Shown: positions 41,401-50,577 of the stretch, in pieces
Position numbering within the stretch: the first letter of the stretch is position 1
How the letters are laid out: the number at the start of each line of letters is the position of its first letter
From: CAZLKN01 sp964560135
Lineage (GTDB): Bacteria; Actinomycetota; JAICYB01
Direction: 5' to 3'
Assembly: GCA_964560135.1 (NCBI GenBank)
Contig: CAZLKN010000014.1
Coordinates: forward strand, 1-62,239
DNA: 62,239 nt
The notes under the pieces: model-generated
What the model saw: the letters and a program-made list of their open reading frames with translations, nothing else
Told to the model about the DNA's origin: nothing
Databases searched by the model: none
Position numbers and translations under genes: made by a program

Positions 41401-41594
41401 CGGCGGAGCTCGCCCCACTGCGCAGCCTCCTTCAGCGTCCGGCGGAAGTTCTCCCAGCCCTTCCCGACGACCCCCGATACCCCCGGCGTCGGTGGCGGGG
41501 TGGTCGGCGCGGGCTCGACGCGCGGCAGCGCCTCCGTGGCCGGCTCGAGCGCGCGCTCCTCGGCCCCCGGCTTCTTCCCCTCGCGTGTGGCCAT
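38445..41594 (-). CDS. MFS transporter fused to LivF-like and LivG-like ABC ATPases
   Basis: 1049 residues. After a Pro-rich start (to about 60), residues about 65-470 have the hydrophobic profile of a full MFS protein (GIARGFDSSIFGVVLPVII; YLLDRVKRVPW after helix 2). Residues about 499-757 are a LivF-type ATPase: GTNGAGKST at 533-541, LSGGEQQ 658-664, Walker B LLMIDE with VEQS in the H-loop place, as in LivF. Residues about 786-1035 are a LivG-type ATPase: GPNGAGKTT at 820-828, VLLLDEP 957-963, IIEHD; its signature is LSTGLRR rather than LSYGxQR. The ATPases should drive the adjacent LivHM permease; the MFS part may be a second channel, a sensor or a scaffold. Start ATG 41594, 5 bases after the permease stop. 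Confidence 0.88.
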   Translation of the reverse strand: MATREGKKPGAEERALEPATEALPRVEPAPTTPPPTPGVSGVVGKGWENFRRTLKEAAQWGELRRTPYGLLPALLLAIEGIARGFDSSIFGVVLPVIIRDLDVSVQGILTALNLFGILTIFAVVGLSYLLDRVKRVPWVVGGSLASGFFSLVTPQMRSVVPLGASRIGDSIGSEAATIPRFSLLNDYYPLDARGKVFAMIGTLQRFGTLAAPLLIGLLVVRTGDNWRLPFLITGPIMLAVGVLMLMLLKEPIRGYMERKALGETEEVARTAEPPPSFGTAWRTIWGIRTLRRLFVGSVVGVLGERVYLFIFPLLLFEAYRLDSLGIGRFLTVAGAAGIAGGFLGGGIVDSLIRRRPQRVLIFSGVVSLFASFALFGIASTPPLWVLYVIFGIFGFASALLGPARGVFYGLILPAHVRTLGGGVFALAAIPAIIFFQVFVARIDEWGLGGVLSGAAVFFIISAIIDISAAGFFERDMRSATASQLATQEYKRTKAAGATKMLVCRDVDVDYDGVQVLFGVDFDVEEGEIIALLGTNGAGKSTLLRAISGVREAAGGAVVFDGREITHVPPYEIAGRGVVHMPGGKGVFPGLTVRENLMLGGWLSSKGSDDIAAPEEPEDETEIVSPGIPRAEVTKSDVEEVLEIFPALQERLDARAGTLSGGEQQMVALAQAFLQRPRLLMIDELSLGLAPTVVQELLESVRRIHERGVTLIIVEQSVNVALTIAERAIFMEKGEVKFFGQTKELLRRPDILRAVYVKGTAALTEGPVSGVRSEKDRRRQLLEEARPILGVHNLTKSFGGVHAVRDVSFELREGEILGLIGPNGAGKTTIFDLISGYVPLDRGSVVYDGVDVTRMGADQRARLQLVRRFQDARLFPSLTVYEAILVALERRNEVKNTFLTALQLPQVRQSERRVRRRADTLIELLELGAFRDKFVKELSTGLRRITDLACVLAAEPKVLLLDEPSSGIAQAEAESLAPLLRRVRFETGCSILIIEHDMPLISSISDELLALDQGSVVTRGTPQEVLNDPQVVESYLGTSEKAIRRSGVIE

Positions 41595-41599
41595 GGCTG

Positions 41600-43882
41600 T
41601 CAGGCTCCCTCGGATGCACGTTCGGCGGCGGCGCCGAGCGCCTTGGAGTCGTCGGGTGCGTGTTTGGCCGTGGTCTCCCCGTTTACGGCGCCGTACAGCT
41701 CGGAGCGCAGGCGGTAGCGCCGGTCGAACGGGAGCGACTGGAGCCCGGCCCCCGTCATCCCCTCACCCAGTGGGATGAGCTGACGTTCCAGGGTGGCGGG
41801 GTCGTAGTCGGCGAACAGCGACGGCACCACCATCTGCCGCCGCTGGGCGACGATCCGGAGCACCGAGTCGCGCAGCCCGTAGACGATCGCCGCCACCCCC
41901 CCGGGCACGACCCAGAGCACGACCAGGATCAGGAAGGCCTCGTTGAAGAAGAAGGCCAGGATCGCGTCGCCGCCCGGTGCCACCTGCTTCACGGCCCACA
42001 GGCCGGCGCCGATGAGACCGCCGGAGATCGAGCTGATCCCACCGATCACGACGAACACGAACATCTCGATGCTGGCCTGCGGCTCGAAGGACGTCGCGCT
42101 GATCGCGCGCTGGTGGGAGGCGAACAGGGCCCCGGCCATGCCGCAGAGGAACCCCGAGAGCGCGAAGGCCGCGAGCTTGGTCCGGAGCACGTTGATGCCG
42201 AAGGACTGGAGCTCGGTTTCGTTCTCCCGCATCGCGATCAGCACCCGCCCCGGCCGCGTGCGCCGCAGGCCCAAGACCGCGGCGACGGTCACCCCGAGGA
42301 AGACCAGCAGCAGGTAGAACATGCTCCGCTCGTCGTCGAAATCCAGGAGGAGCAACGTGGGCCGGGGCACGCTCTCGGGGAGCAGCCACCCGAAGTACCG
42401 CTCGTTGAAAAGCATGAAGAACGTGGTCGCCGCGAAGGCGAACGTGACCACCGCGAGGAACAGGCCTTTGATCCGCAGCGCCGGCAGGCCCACCCCGGTG
42501 GCCACCGCTCCGGTGATCACCGCCGCCGCAGGCACGGCGAGCCAGAAGGAGATCTCCGCGCGCCCCATGATCGCGCCGCCCACGACGGCTCCGACGGCCA
42601 CGAACGCGAACTGGGCGAGGCTGACCTGCCCCGCCCATCCGGTGAGCACGACGAGCGACAGCAGCACCATCGCCACGATCGCCGCCTGCCCGGCGAGATT
42701 GATGACGCCGACGGTGGCCAGCCACGGGAAGATCAGGACGGCGCCGATGCCGACCGCCAGCAGGACGAACCGCCAGAGCCGGACACCCGGCACCGTGAAC
42801 ATCTCCCGCGGCGTGGGCCGGATCTCCTCGGTAGCCTCCCAGCTCGAGGCCTCCTCTCCGCGCTGGAGCGCCTTACGCTGGAGCAGAAGGCCAACGGCCA
42901 GCACCCCGAACACCATCGTGTAGAACAGGCCCTGCTGCCCCGGGAAGCTCCAGCGCAACGCGGCCTCCATGATGGAGATCGCGACCGCGCCGAAGACCGC
43001 GATCGGCAGGCTGTACATCCGGGCGATGACCGCGGCGGCGAAGGCGACCAACAGCACTTCCGGGGCCCCCTGCCCGCCGATCGCGAACGAGTTCACGGTG
43101 CCGTACAGCGTGACGCCGGCGCCGGACAACGCGCCTGCGATCGCCCACACCACCGTGGAAAGCACCTTCACGTTGATCCCGAGCAGCTCGGCACGCTCGG
43201 AGTTCTCCGACGAGGCCCGCACCGCTACGCCCATCCGCGAGTAGCGCAGGAACGCTCCGATGCCCAGGAGCGCCACCACGGCCACCACCAGAGCGAAGAG
43301 CTCTCCGAACCCGAAGGGGATCTGGAGGTTGCCCACGGTGAACTCGATCGAGGGCAGTGGGTTCACCGGCGTGGCCCCGGCGGCTTCGATCGGGTCGCGT
43401 CCCTCACCCCACAGCGGCAACCCGATCACGAGTCCAAGCCCCGGACCGGAGATCAGCAGCAGGAAGCCGATCGTGACGATGGTGAGCACGAGACGGGGCG
43501 CCTCGAAGAACCGTCGGACGAAGGCCAGCTCGAGCGCCACCGCCAGTACGGCGGAGAGGATCACCGCCACGGCGAAGGCAATCCCATAGGGCAACCCGAA
43601 GACGATGATCGTGTTGTAGGCGAACATCGCCCCGATCGCCCCCAGCCCGGCCTGCGCGAAGTTGAGGATCCGGCTCGTCCGGTAGATGAGGACGATCCCC
43701 ATCGCGGTGAGGGCGTTCAGCGCACCGAAGACCAGACCCTGGAACAGGATCGCTCCGGGCGTCCCGCGCGCACCCTCCCCCGGCATGACGAACTGCGTCA
43801 CGAGGAGCAGGAGCACCGTCGCGCCGGCGACGGCTGCGACCTGGCGCCGAGCGGACCCCTTCGGCAGCAGCTCGTCCAGCAT
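41600..43882 (-). CDS. Fused LivH-LivM branched-chain amino-acid type ABC permease
   Basis: 760 residues. The first half (about 1-345) is LivH-like: ALNALTAMGIVLIYRTSRILNFAQAGLGAIG and GINVKVLSTVVWAIAGALSG (in parts). The second half (about 370-690) is LivM-like: WAGQVSLAQFAFVAVGA, LRIKGLFLAVVTFAF and the ATPase-contact loop ENETELQSFGINVLRTKLAAF (in parts). Both EAA-like coupling loops look intact. A hydrophilic C-terminal tail of about 70 residues is extra. Its ATG shares one base with the previous stop (TGATG). It is expected to form the membrane pore for ligands delivered by the PBP1 proteins. Confidence 0.9.
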   Translation of the reverse strand: MLDELLPKGSARRQVAAVAGATVLLLLVTQFVMPGEGARGTPGAILFQGLVFGALNALTAMGIVLIYRTSRILNFAQAGLGAIGAMFAYNTIIVFGLPYGIAFAVAVILSAVLAVALELAFVRRFFEAPRLVLTIVTIGFLLLISGPGLGLVIGLPLWGEGRDPIEAAGATPVNPLPSIEFTVGNLQIPFGFGELFALVVAVVALLGIGAFLRYSRMGVAVRASSENSERAELLGINVKVLSTVVWAIAGALSGAGVTLYGTVNSFAIGGQGAPEVLLVAFAAAVIARMYSLPIAVFGAVAISIMEAALRWSFPGQQGLFYTMVFGVLAVGLLLQRKALQRGEEASSWEATEEIRPTPREMFTVPGVRLWRFVLLAVGIGAVLIFPWLATVGVINLAGQAAIVAMVLLSLVVLTGWAGQVSLAQFAFVAVGAVVGGAIMGRAEISFWLAVPAAAVITGAVATGVGLPALRIKGLFLAVVTFAFAATTFFMLFNERYFGWLLPESVPRPTLLLLDFDDERSMFYLLLVFLGVTVAAVLGLRRTRPGRVLIAMRENETELQSFGINVLRTKLAAFALSGFLCGMAGALFASHQRAISATSFEPQASIEMFVFVVIGGISSISGGLIGAGLWAVKQVAPGGDAILAFFFNEAFLILVVLWVVPGGVAAIVYGLRDSVLRIVAQRRQMVVPSLFADYDPATLERQLIPLGEGMTGAGLQSLPFDRRYRLRSELYGAVNGETTAKHAPDDSKALGAAAERASEGA

Positions 43883-45066
43883 CAGGGCTCGACCGGCTCC
43901 TCACCCGACTCGGGGGACTCCGCAGCGCCGTCCGCCACGAAGGGATCGACCGTCCCGATCCGCAGGTTCAGCGTCAGGACCGGTCCGTCCTTCGGCGTCT
44001 CGATGAACTCGCCGACGATCATGCCGCCGAACTGCGTGGCCACGTTGTAGTTGTAGTTCGCCTCGATCACGTCGGTACGCGCGTCGGCGGGGTTCGGCGG
44101 CTCGTCCGGGATGTCGCGGTCCGGGTCCGGTGCCGCGAACGGGTTCGGGGGCTGCTGCCCGTGGTGGGTGACCTCGAAGCGCATCTCGCCTTCGACGAAC
44201 CAGGAGTCGATCCGTTCGCCGCACGCTTCGATCACGCGGCGGTCCTCTTCCTCCCCGTCCTCGTTCACGACCTTGTTCTTGACCTCACCGCGGACGGTGA
44301 GCCGCGACAGCGAAACAGGGTCGACGCCGGTGGAGTCGATCACCTGACCGACCTGCACGGGGAAGGCCAGGATCTGCACCGGGGGCTGGGAGTTGAACAC
44401 CACGTGTTCGATCCCGCCGTCGGGGCCCTGGTTGAAGCGCTCGATGCGCTCGATGAACACGCCCTCCCCGGCGTCGGACTGGACCCCCTGCCGCTTGGCC
44501 GGGCTCTCCGGGATCACAAGGTAGCGGGTGGCCACGACGGAACCGGTGCGCGCGTCGAGCAGCAGGGTCTGGACGTCCGTGAAGCGGTAGGCGCCCTCGA
44601 TATCCTCGTGCTCTTCGACGTCGGCGATGACCCGGGCCGTCTGGACGTCGATCTCCTGCGGGCCCTGGAGGGTCTGCAGAACGCCGTCCATCTGCCACAC
44701 GTAGAAGCCCGGTTTGGGACGCCCGGTGGGATAGATGTCGGCGACCAGCTCGGGGGAGGCCGTAAGGGGCGGCGGATCGCAGGTGAGGAAGCCGCCCAGT
44801 TCGTCGTCGTCCTCCTTGAGGTCGAACGCAGGAAGGTTGAGCCGCGGGGGCCGGGTGCTCACGGGCCGAGCCGGGGGCTGCTGTACGGCCATGTTGGCCG
44901 GCGCGGGTTCGAACCCCTTGTCGAGGCCCAGGCCGATATCGGTCGTGATGGCCCGGACGTCGACGTCGGTGGCCCCGTCCTCGCTCTCGGCGGCAGAGCA
45001 CGACGCGGCGAGCAGTGCGACGGCGATCAGTACGGTCGTGCGGCGGAAACGGTCAAGCTGCAACAC
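43882..45066 (-). CDS. Lipoprotein of unknown function (operon gene 5 side, upstream of permease)
   Basis: 394 residues from the GTG at 45066 (GGAGG 9 bases upstream), overlapping the transglutaminase-fold gene by 14 bases. The lipobox is LLAASCSAA (Cys about residue 22). The mature part is beta-rich and acidic, with GFYVWQMDGVLQTLQGPQE, TRYLVIPESPAKRQGV, FPVQVGQVIDSTGVDP and a Pro/Asp tail. Pairs of Cys (LTCDPPP, IEACGER) may bond. I do not recognise a family. Its position between the MoxR/DUF58/transglutaminase trio and the permease suggests it links the two halves of the system. Confidence 0.65.
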   Translation of the reverse strand: MLQLDRFRRTTVLIAVALLAASCSAAESEDGATDVDVRAITTDIGLGLDKGFEPAPANMAVQQPPARPVSTRPPRLNLPAFDLKEDDDELGGFLTCDPPPLTASPELVADIYPTGRPKPGFYVWQMDGVLQTLQGPQEIDVQTARVIADVEEHEDIEGAYRFTDVQTLLLDARTGSVVATRYLVIPESPAKRQGVQSDAGEGVFIERIERFNQGPDGGIEHVVFNSQPPVQILAFPVQVGQVIDSTGVDPVSLSRLTVRGEVKNKVVNEDGEEEDRRVIEACGERIDSWFVEGEMRFEVTHHGQQPPNPFAAPDPDRDIPDEPPNPADARTDVIEANYNYNVATQFGGMIVGEFIETPKDGPVLTLNLRIGTVDPFVADGAAESPESGEEPVEP

Positions 45067-47317
45067 GTTCCTTCGCCTCCTCTCTTGCACCCCTTGCGAG
45101 CGCGTCAAGATCCGGTGCGTACGGATGACGGACCGACAGCCGCGACAGCGCCGCGACGAACCGCAGGGTCGCCGAGTGCGCCGAGCTCAGCCGCCGCCGC
45201 AGCGAACGTGACAGTTCCTCCGCGGCCAGGGCGTCCTCTTCGGTGGTTTCGTCCTGGAGGTCCCCCCACAGCACGCGGGTGGCCAGCCAGGCGAGCTCCG
45301 CGTGCTCCTCGTCGGGCACCACCCGGTCGAGGAACATCAACGGTGTATCAGTGTAATAGCGATAGCCGAAATCGGTGCCGTGGTCGCGCCATTCCGAATA
45401 GGCCAGCGCGATCCGCGCCCGCGGCCCCCGGTCCGACGCCCACGTACGGCGCCGCGCCCGGCGGAAGGCCTTGTAGGGCAGCGGCCAGAGGTAGTAGACG
45501 AACAGCAGGGCGAGCACGATCGGCACGACCCGCTTGAAGAAGTCGCGGGCCTCTTCGAGCAGCTCGCCTCCCGGCTCCACCCGGACGGGGACGAACAGCT
45601 GCACGGAGACGTCGTCGCCGGTGAGGACCTGCGGGTTGAACTGCTGCGGCGCGTCGCTGAAGGACTCCTGTGCCTGGAGCGGGTCGCCGATCACCGGCAG
45701 CCAGCCGTTGCCGGGGAAGAAGACCTCCAGCCAGGCCGCGCCGTGCTTCGGACGGATCTCGAGCATGCCGCCGGTACCCTCGTCGCCGCCGTCGAAGCCG
45801 TAGCCGATCCGGGCCGGGATCCCGACCCAGCGGGCGATCATCGCCTGGCCCGCCACGATCTCGAACGGCGTGCCGACATTGGAGCCCTCCAGCATGTCCT
45901 GGACCTTCTCGGGGCGCACGCTCACGGGGTTCCCGGCCCCCGAGGCGACCACCGTGCGCAGCAGCGTCTTCCGCATGAAGTCGAGGCGGTCCCAGGCGTT
46001 CTCACCCGGATTCTCGCGCAGCAGGTCGTTCACGGCCCGTGGTGGGTCGGGGACCTCGAGGAACTGCTCGATCTCGTTGGGGATGTCCATCTCCACCCGT
46101 CGCAGCACATCGACGTTCGGGATCTCCGCCGCGGCCACGATGTACTGGAAGCCGGGCTCGATCTGTCCTTGAGACAAACGGATGTTCCCGGTGCGTCCGT
46201 CGTAGGAGAGCTGCGGGCCCTCGGCGACGATCCCGACGGTGTTGGGCAAACCGGGCAGGATCGCACCGCCCAGGCCATGGACGGCGAACGATGCCCGCAC
46301 ACCCGGCCTGAGCTCCGTGTTGACCAGGCCGGTCTCCGGGACCTCGTTGAGCTCGCTGTCCGCGAAGGGCGGCAGGCGCCAGTCCTCGCCGTCGTAGACG
46401 TCCAGGCTCCCCATCTTCCAGGGTCCGGTGAACCCCGCCTCCACCGTGAACAGGATCCGGTCCTCCACCTCGGACAGCGGGACCGTCTCCGGCAACCTCG
46501 CCTCCTGGGCCGGGTCGTACAGCGGCGGCGGGAACAGCCAGTCGCTCTGGGCGCCGAAGTACAGGGCCACGGTGACGATCGCGATCATGGGCAGGGCGCG
46601 TACCGCACGCCGGGCCTCGTAGGCCAGTGTCACGGGCTGGTCGTCCTCGCCGGTGGTCTGGGAGCCGGAGAGCAGTCCGAGACCGATCACGAACAGCACG
46701 AGCGCGCCCATGCCGCTCCAGAGCTGCTCGGCCTCCGGCAGCGAGATCGCCCCGATCCCCACCACCGGCAAGCTCACGATCAACCCCAGGGCGGGGCGCC
46801 GCAGCTCGATGGCGAGCCACGCCGACGAGAACCCCAGGGCGGCCATGAGCCAGCCCAGGATCGCCCGCCAGCCGGGCAGGAACTCCACGGGCGGCCGCAG
46901 GATGTCCGCCTGCACGAGGGCCGCCCGCATCTCGCGGCCGACGTTGACGACGTTGCCGAAGCCGGTCGGCAGGACGGCGAGCAGGCCGATGGCGAACACG
47001 CCGCCCACGATCGCCGCGTACAGGAGCCCCGGCCGGCGGAGCCGGCTCGCCCGGGCGGCGAGCGCCACCCCCAGCAGACCCGTGATGGCCGCCCACACCC
47101 TGGCCGCCGGACCGAGGAACACGCCGCCGGTCATCACCGCCGCCGCGAGCACGGGGCACGCGACCACTATCGCGAGGCGGAGCGTGGGAACCTGCGCGAC
47201 GGGCTCCGGTGCCTCCTCGGGGGGGACCTCGGGAAGCTGGTCGGTGGACTCCGCCAGGAGCTCCTGCTCCTCGCGGGCCGCCTCCGCTGCCGTGTCGGGG
47301 GGCTGCGTCGTCGCCAT
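45053..47317 (-). CDS. TgpA-like transglutaminase-fold membrane protein, catalytic residues missing
   Basis: 754 residues. An acidic N-terminus is followed by about six membrane helices (about 48-215, plus one near 240), then a large extracellular part with a transglutaminase-like core (about 450-560), one helix (VPIVLALLFVYYLWPLPY, about 610-630) and a helical cytoplasmic tail. Aligned at GIPAR, the place of the catalytic Cys (RGxCEHF) reads VGTPFE with Pro, and the His of the HAWVEV motif is Ala in GAAWLEV. It should be enzymatically dead. The TgpA/DUF58/MoxR trio is common; loss of the active site is not. Confidence 0.8.
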   Translation of the reverse strand: MATTQPPDTAAEAAREEQELLAESTDQLPEVPPEEAPEPVAQVPTLRLAIVVACPVLAAAVMTGGVFLGPAARVWAAITGLLGVALAARASRLRRPGLLYAAIVGGVFAIGLLAVLPTGFGNVVNVGREMRAALVQADILRPPVEFLPGWRAILGWLMAALGFSSAWLAIELRRPALGLIVSLPVVGIGAISLPEAEQLWSGMGALVLFVIGLGLLSGSQTTGEDDQPVTLAYEARRAVRALPMIAIVTVALYFGAQSDWLFPPPLYDPAQEARLPETVPLSEVEDRILFTVEAGFTGPWKMGSLDVYDGEDWRLPPFADSELNEVPETGLVNTELRPGVRASFAVHGLGGAILPGLPNTVGIVAEGPQLSYDGRTGNIRLSQGQIEPGFQYIVAAAEIPNVDVLRRVEMDIPNEIEQFLEVPDPPRAVNDLLRENPGENAWDRLDFMRKTLLRTVVASGAGNPVSVRPEKVQDMLEGSNVGTPFEIVAGQAMIARWVGIPARIGYGFDGGDEGTGGMLEIRPKHGAAWLEVFFPGNGWLPVIGDPLQAQESFSDAPQQFNPQVLTGDDVSVQLFVPVRVEPGGELLEEARDFFKRVVPIVLALLFVYYLWPLPYKAFRRARRRTWASDRGPRARIALAYSEWRDHGTDFGYRYYTDTPLMFLDRVVPDEEHAELAWLATRVLWGDLQDETTEEDALAAEELSRSLRRRLSSAHSATLRFVAALSRLSVRHPYAPDLDALARGAREEAKERVAA

Positions 47318-47319
47318 GG

Positions 47320-48660
47320 CTAGCGGTTCCCCGCCCCGATGTCGTGGTAGAGCGCGGACGCCAGGTCCTGGCCCGGGTGCACCCCGGCCACCTGGCAGCC
47401 GAGAGCCGCAGCGGTGTTCAGGGTCTCCGTGTGCTCCTCGTTCCAGATCAGCGCCACCACCAGCACCGAGACCCCGCGGTTCAGCAGCAGCCGGAGCTGG
47501 GCCGCCTCGGCCTGACCGAGGTAGGGGGTGACGATGATGTTGTGGGCGTCGCGGCGGGAGTCCACGATCAGGCGCATGATCGCCTTGGACACCGGCTCGC
47601 GGTCCATCTCGACCTTGGCGAGCGAGTCGAGGAACGGCAGCTGGGCCATCGGCCCGCGTTGCGGACGGAAGAGCTGTCCGGCGTTGGCCTCCACCCGGAT
47701 CTCGTAGCCCTCCCGCAGGTGGCGGACCCCGAGCGAGGCCGCAGCCCGGACGCCGGCCTCGAAGGACTCCGAGTGGTCGCCGTCCCTGCTGTGGATGCCG
47801 CGGTTCGTGTCGAGGATCATCGTGATGCGGTCGGTGATCCCCTGCTCGGCCTCCCGCACCATCACCTTGCCGGTCTTCCCGGCGGCTCTCCAGACGATCC
47901 GACGGAGGTCGTCGCCGGGACGGTACTCCCGCATCCCGTAGAACTCGTATCCGCTGGCCGCGGGCCGGGACACGGGGGGCCGGATCGGCGGATCCTCGAA
48001 GTGCCTGGTCAGGGGCCTGTCGGACACCAGCTCGACCCTGGGGTGCACCAGCAGTTCGAAGGGTTCGGCCACCTGGTTCTCACGCTGGGTCAATCCGAGC
48101 GGGTCGCTGGTGACGGCCACCAGGGGGCCGATCTGGTAGACACCCCGGCGGGCGGCCCGGACGCTGTAGCGGTGGGACACCGTGCTTCCCGAGGGCAGCT
48201 TGGCGATCGGCACGCGGACCGGTCGGCCCAGGCGCTCGGGCACCCGCTCCTCGAGGACGAAGGTGGATATCCCCCGTCGCGCGGTGAGCTGCACCTCGAC
48301 GTCGATGCGGTCCCCCTCCTGGGCCCGCGGGTACAGGCCGGCCCGCTCCCCCTCCAGCTTGAGGCGCCGGGGGGCAAGGGTGTAGCTGAGCACGATCAGC
48401 AGGAGCAGCCCGTAGGCCATGAGCAGGATCGGGAGGCCGCCGATGATCCGTCCGAAGACGTAGGTGAGGACGACACCGACGATCGCGACCTGCCCGGAGG
48501 TCGTCAGGCCGACGGCACGCTTCGCGTTCTCCCAGCGCTTGCGGACCTCCTGGGGCGCGAGGCCGTCCCTGATCCGGTCGTACCGGGTCTGGATGCGGGT
48601 CTTCGTCGAGGTGGTCGCCGCCGACGCATTGGCTCGTCGGCGACTCGGCAGCAGCCTCAT
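47320..48660 (-). CDS. DUF58 family protein
   Basis: 446 residues. Two helices (about 55-95) anchor it after a basic N-terminus; a beta-sandwich region follows. The DUF58 signature GMREYRPGDDLRRIVWRAAG is at about residues 243-262, before a vWA-like domain. The MIDAS-type DxSxS motif of many members is ILDTNRGIHS here, so metal binding is probably altered. DUF58 proteins are usual partners of MoxR ATPases and TgpA-like proteins. It starts 28 bases after moxR and ends 2 bases before the next gene. Confidence 0.85.
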   Translation of the reverse strand: MRLLPSRRRANASAATTSTKTRIQTRYDRIRDGLAPQEVRKRWENAKRAVGLTTSGQVAIVGVVLTYVFGRIIGGLPILLMAYGLLLLIVLSYTLAPRRLKLEGERAGLYPRAQEGDRIDVEVQLTARRGISTFVLEERVPERLGRPVRVPIAKLPSGSTVSHRYSVRAARRGVYQIGPLVAVTSDPLGLTQRENQVAEPFELLVHPRVELVSDRPLTRHFEDPPIRPPVSRPAASGYEFYGMREYRPGDDLRRIVWRAAGKTGKVMVREAEQGITDRITMILDTNRGIHSRDGDHSESFEAGVRAAASLGVRHLREGYEIRVEANAGQLFRPQRGPMAQLPFLDSLAKVEMDREPVSKAIMRLIVDSRRDAHNIIVTPYLGQAEAAQLRLLLNRGVSVLVVALIWNEEHTETLNTAAALGCQVAGVHPGQDLASALYHDIGAGNR

Positions 48661-48688
48661 GTCGGGCTCCCTGGCTCAGGCGGTCGGA

Positions 48689-49750
<1,062 letters not shown>

Positions 49751-49873
49751 AAGTCCTCCCTATATGCACGCTCCGAGGGGCGGTGCGCACAACGTATGAC
49801 AGACCTACCGTTCCCCGATCCCCGAGCCGCAGCATAACAGAGGACTCCGAGGTGGGCGGTCGGTTCATCCTTC

Positions 49874-49915
49874 TTCGTGGAGGTCCGGAAATCCTTCGTG
49901 GAGGTCCGGAAATCC
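49874..49915. repeat. Two exact tandem copies of a 21-base unit
   Basis: The unit starts TTCGTGGAGGTCCGG and ends AAATCC, at 49874-49894 and 49895-49915. It lies in the 255-base gap between the divergent moxR gene and the Pro-rich protein gene, about 125 bases upstream of the moxR start. The rest of the gap shows no convincing gene. A direct-repeat operator is possible. Confidence 0.7.
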
Positions 49916-50005
49916 TGCCGGAGGACGCAGCCTGCCCGATTCCTCCGGGTTGTCCGGAGTCGCTCCATCCACGCCTCCAACCGGGCTGTGGCACGCTGGT
50001 CGCAG

Positions 50006-50461
50006 ATGCGCGCGAAGATCGTCGTCCTCCTGGTTGGTGTCGCTTTGGCCTCGGGCCTGGTGTCGTTCCTGGTCTCGATCGGCGGGGACCGCGACCCGAC
50101 GTCGCAGGCCGGGCGTCACGCCGAGGCGCCCATCGGCCCGGTCCCCGGTTCGCCGAGCCCGGCGCCCACCCCAACCCCGGCCCCCGAGGTCACCCCCGAG
50201 CCCACTCCCGACCCCGAGCAGACGCCGCCGGCCACCAGACGACCCAGGCGCTTCACACGGGTCACGCCGGCCCCCGCGCGGCCTCCGGCCGCCGCCCCGG
50301 CCCCCACGGCACCTCCGCCGCAGCCGACGCCGACCCCCGCGCGAACCCCGGTGCCGACCCCGGACTGGTTCTGGGAGACGCCGCCCCCCGGGCGGACCCC
50401 CACACCGGCCCCCACCGCGACGCCGGCCCCCACGGCCACACCGTCGGCCTCCCCTGACTAG
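50006..50461 (+). CDS. Pro/Thr-rich anchored protein
   Basis: 151 residues. One N-terminal hydrophobic segment (about residues 4-24, IVVLLVGVALASGLVSFLV) is followed by an almost entirely Pro/Thr/Ala-rich disordered region of PTPTPAP type, with a single WFWE cluster near residue 120. It is probably a wall-spanning stalk. No Shine-Dalgarno is seen. Low-complexity composition means the reading frame is supported mostly by the signal segment and its position upstream of the next gene. Confidence 0.5.
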   Translation: MRAKIVVLLVGVALASGLVSFLVSIGGDRDPTSQAGRHAEAPIGPVPGSPSPAPTPTPAPEVTPEPTPDPEQTPPATRRPRRFTRVTPAPARPPAAAPAPTAPPPQPTPTPARTPVPTPDWFWETPPPGRTPTPAPTATPAPTATPSASPD

Positions 50462-50577
50462 TAGCCGGGGGCCAACTCGGCCGACGGTACCCCTCCCCCG
50501 CCCCGTTCTCCAGGGGTGAGGAACACGGCACGTGGACGGGGAAACCCACGGGCCATGGGGTTGAGGAGGTTCTCCAT

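Noticed and set aside
41492..44050. Very long open frame on the + strand opposite the LivHM and MFS-ABC genes
   Set aside because: It is Arg/Pro/His/Gln-rich with no domain or ribosome site and mirrors well-supported membrane and ATPase genes; long antisense frames are expected at this GC content.
44904..44918. GGTTCGAACCCC-like segment resembling a tRNA T-loop
   Set aside because: No acceptor, D or anticodon stems can be formed around it, and it lies inside the lipoprotein coding frame (GFEPAP on the opposite strand).
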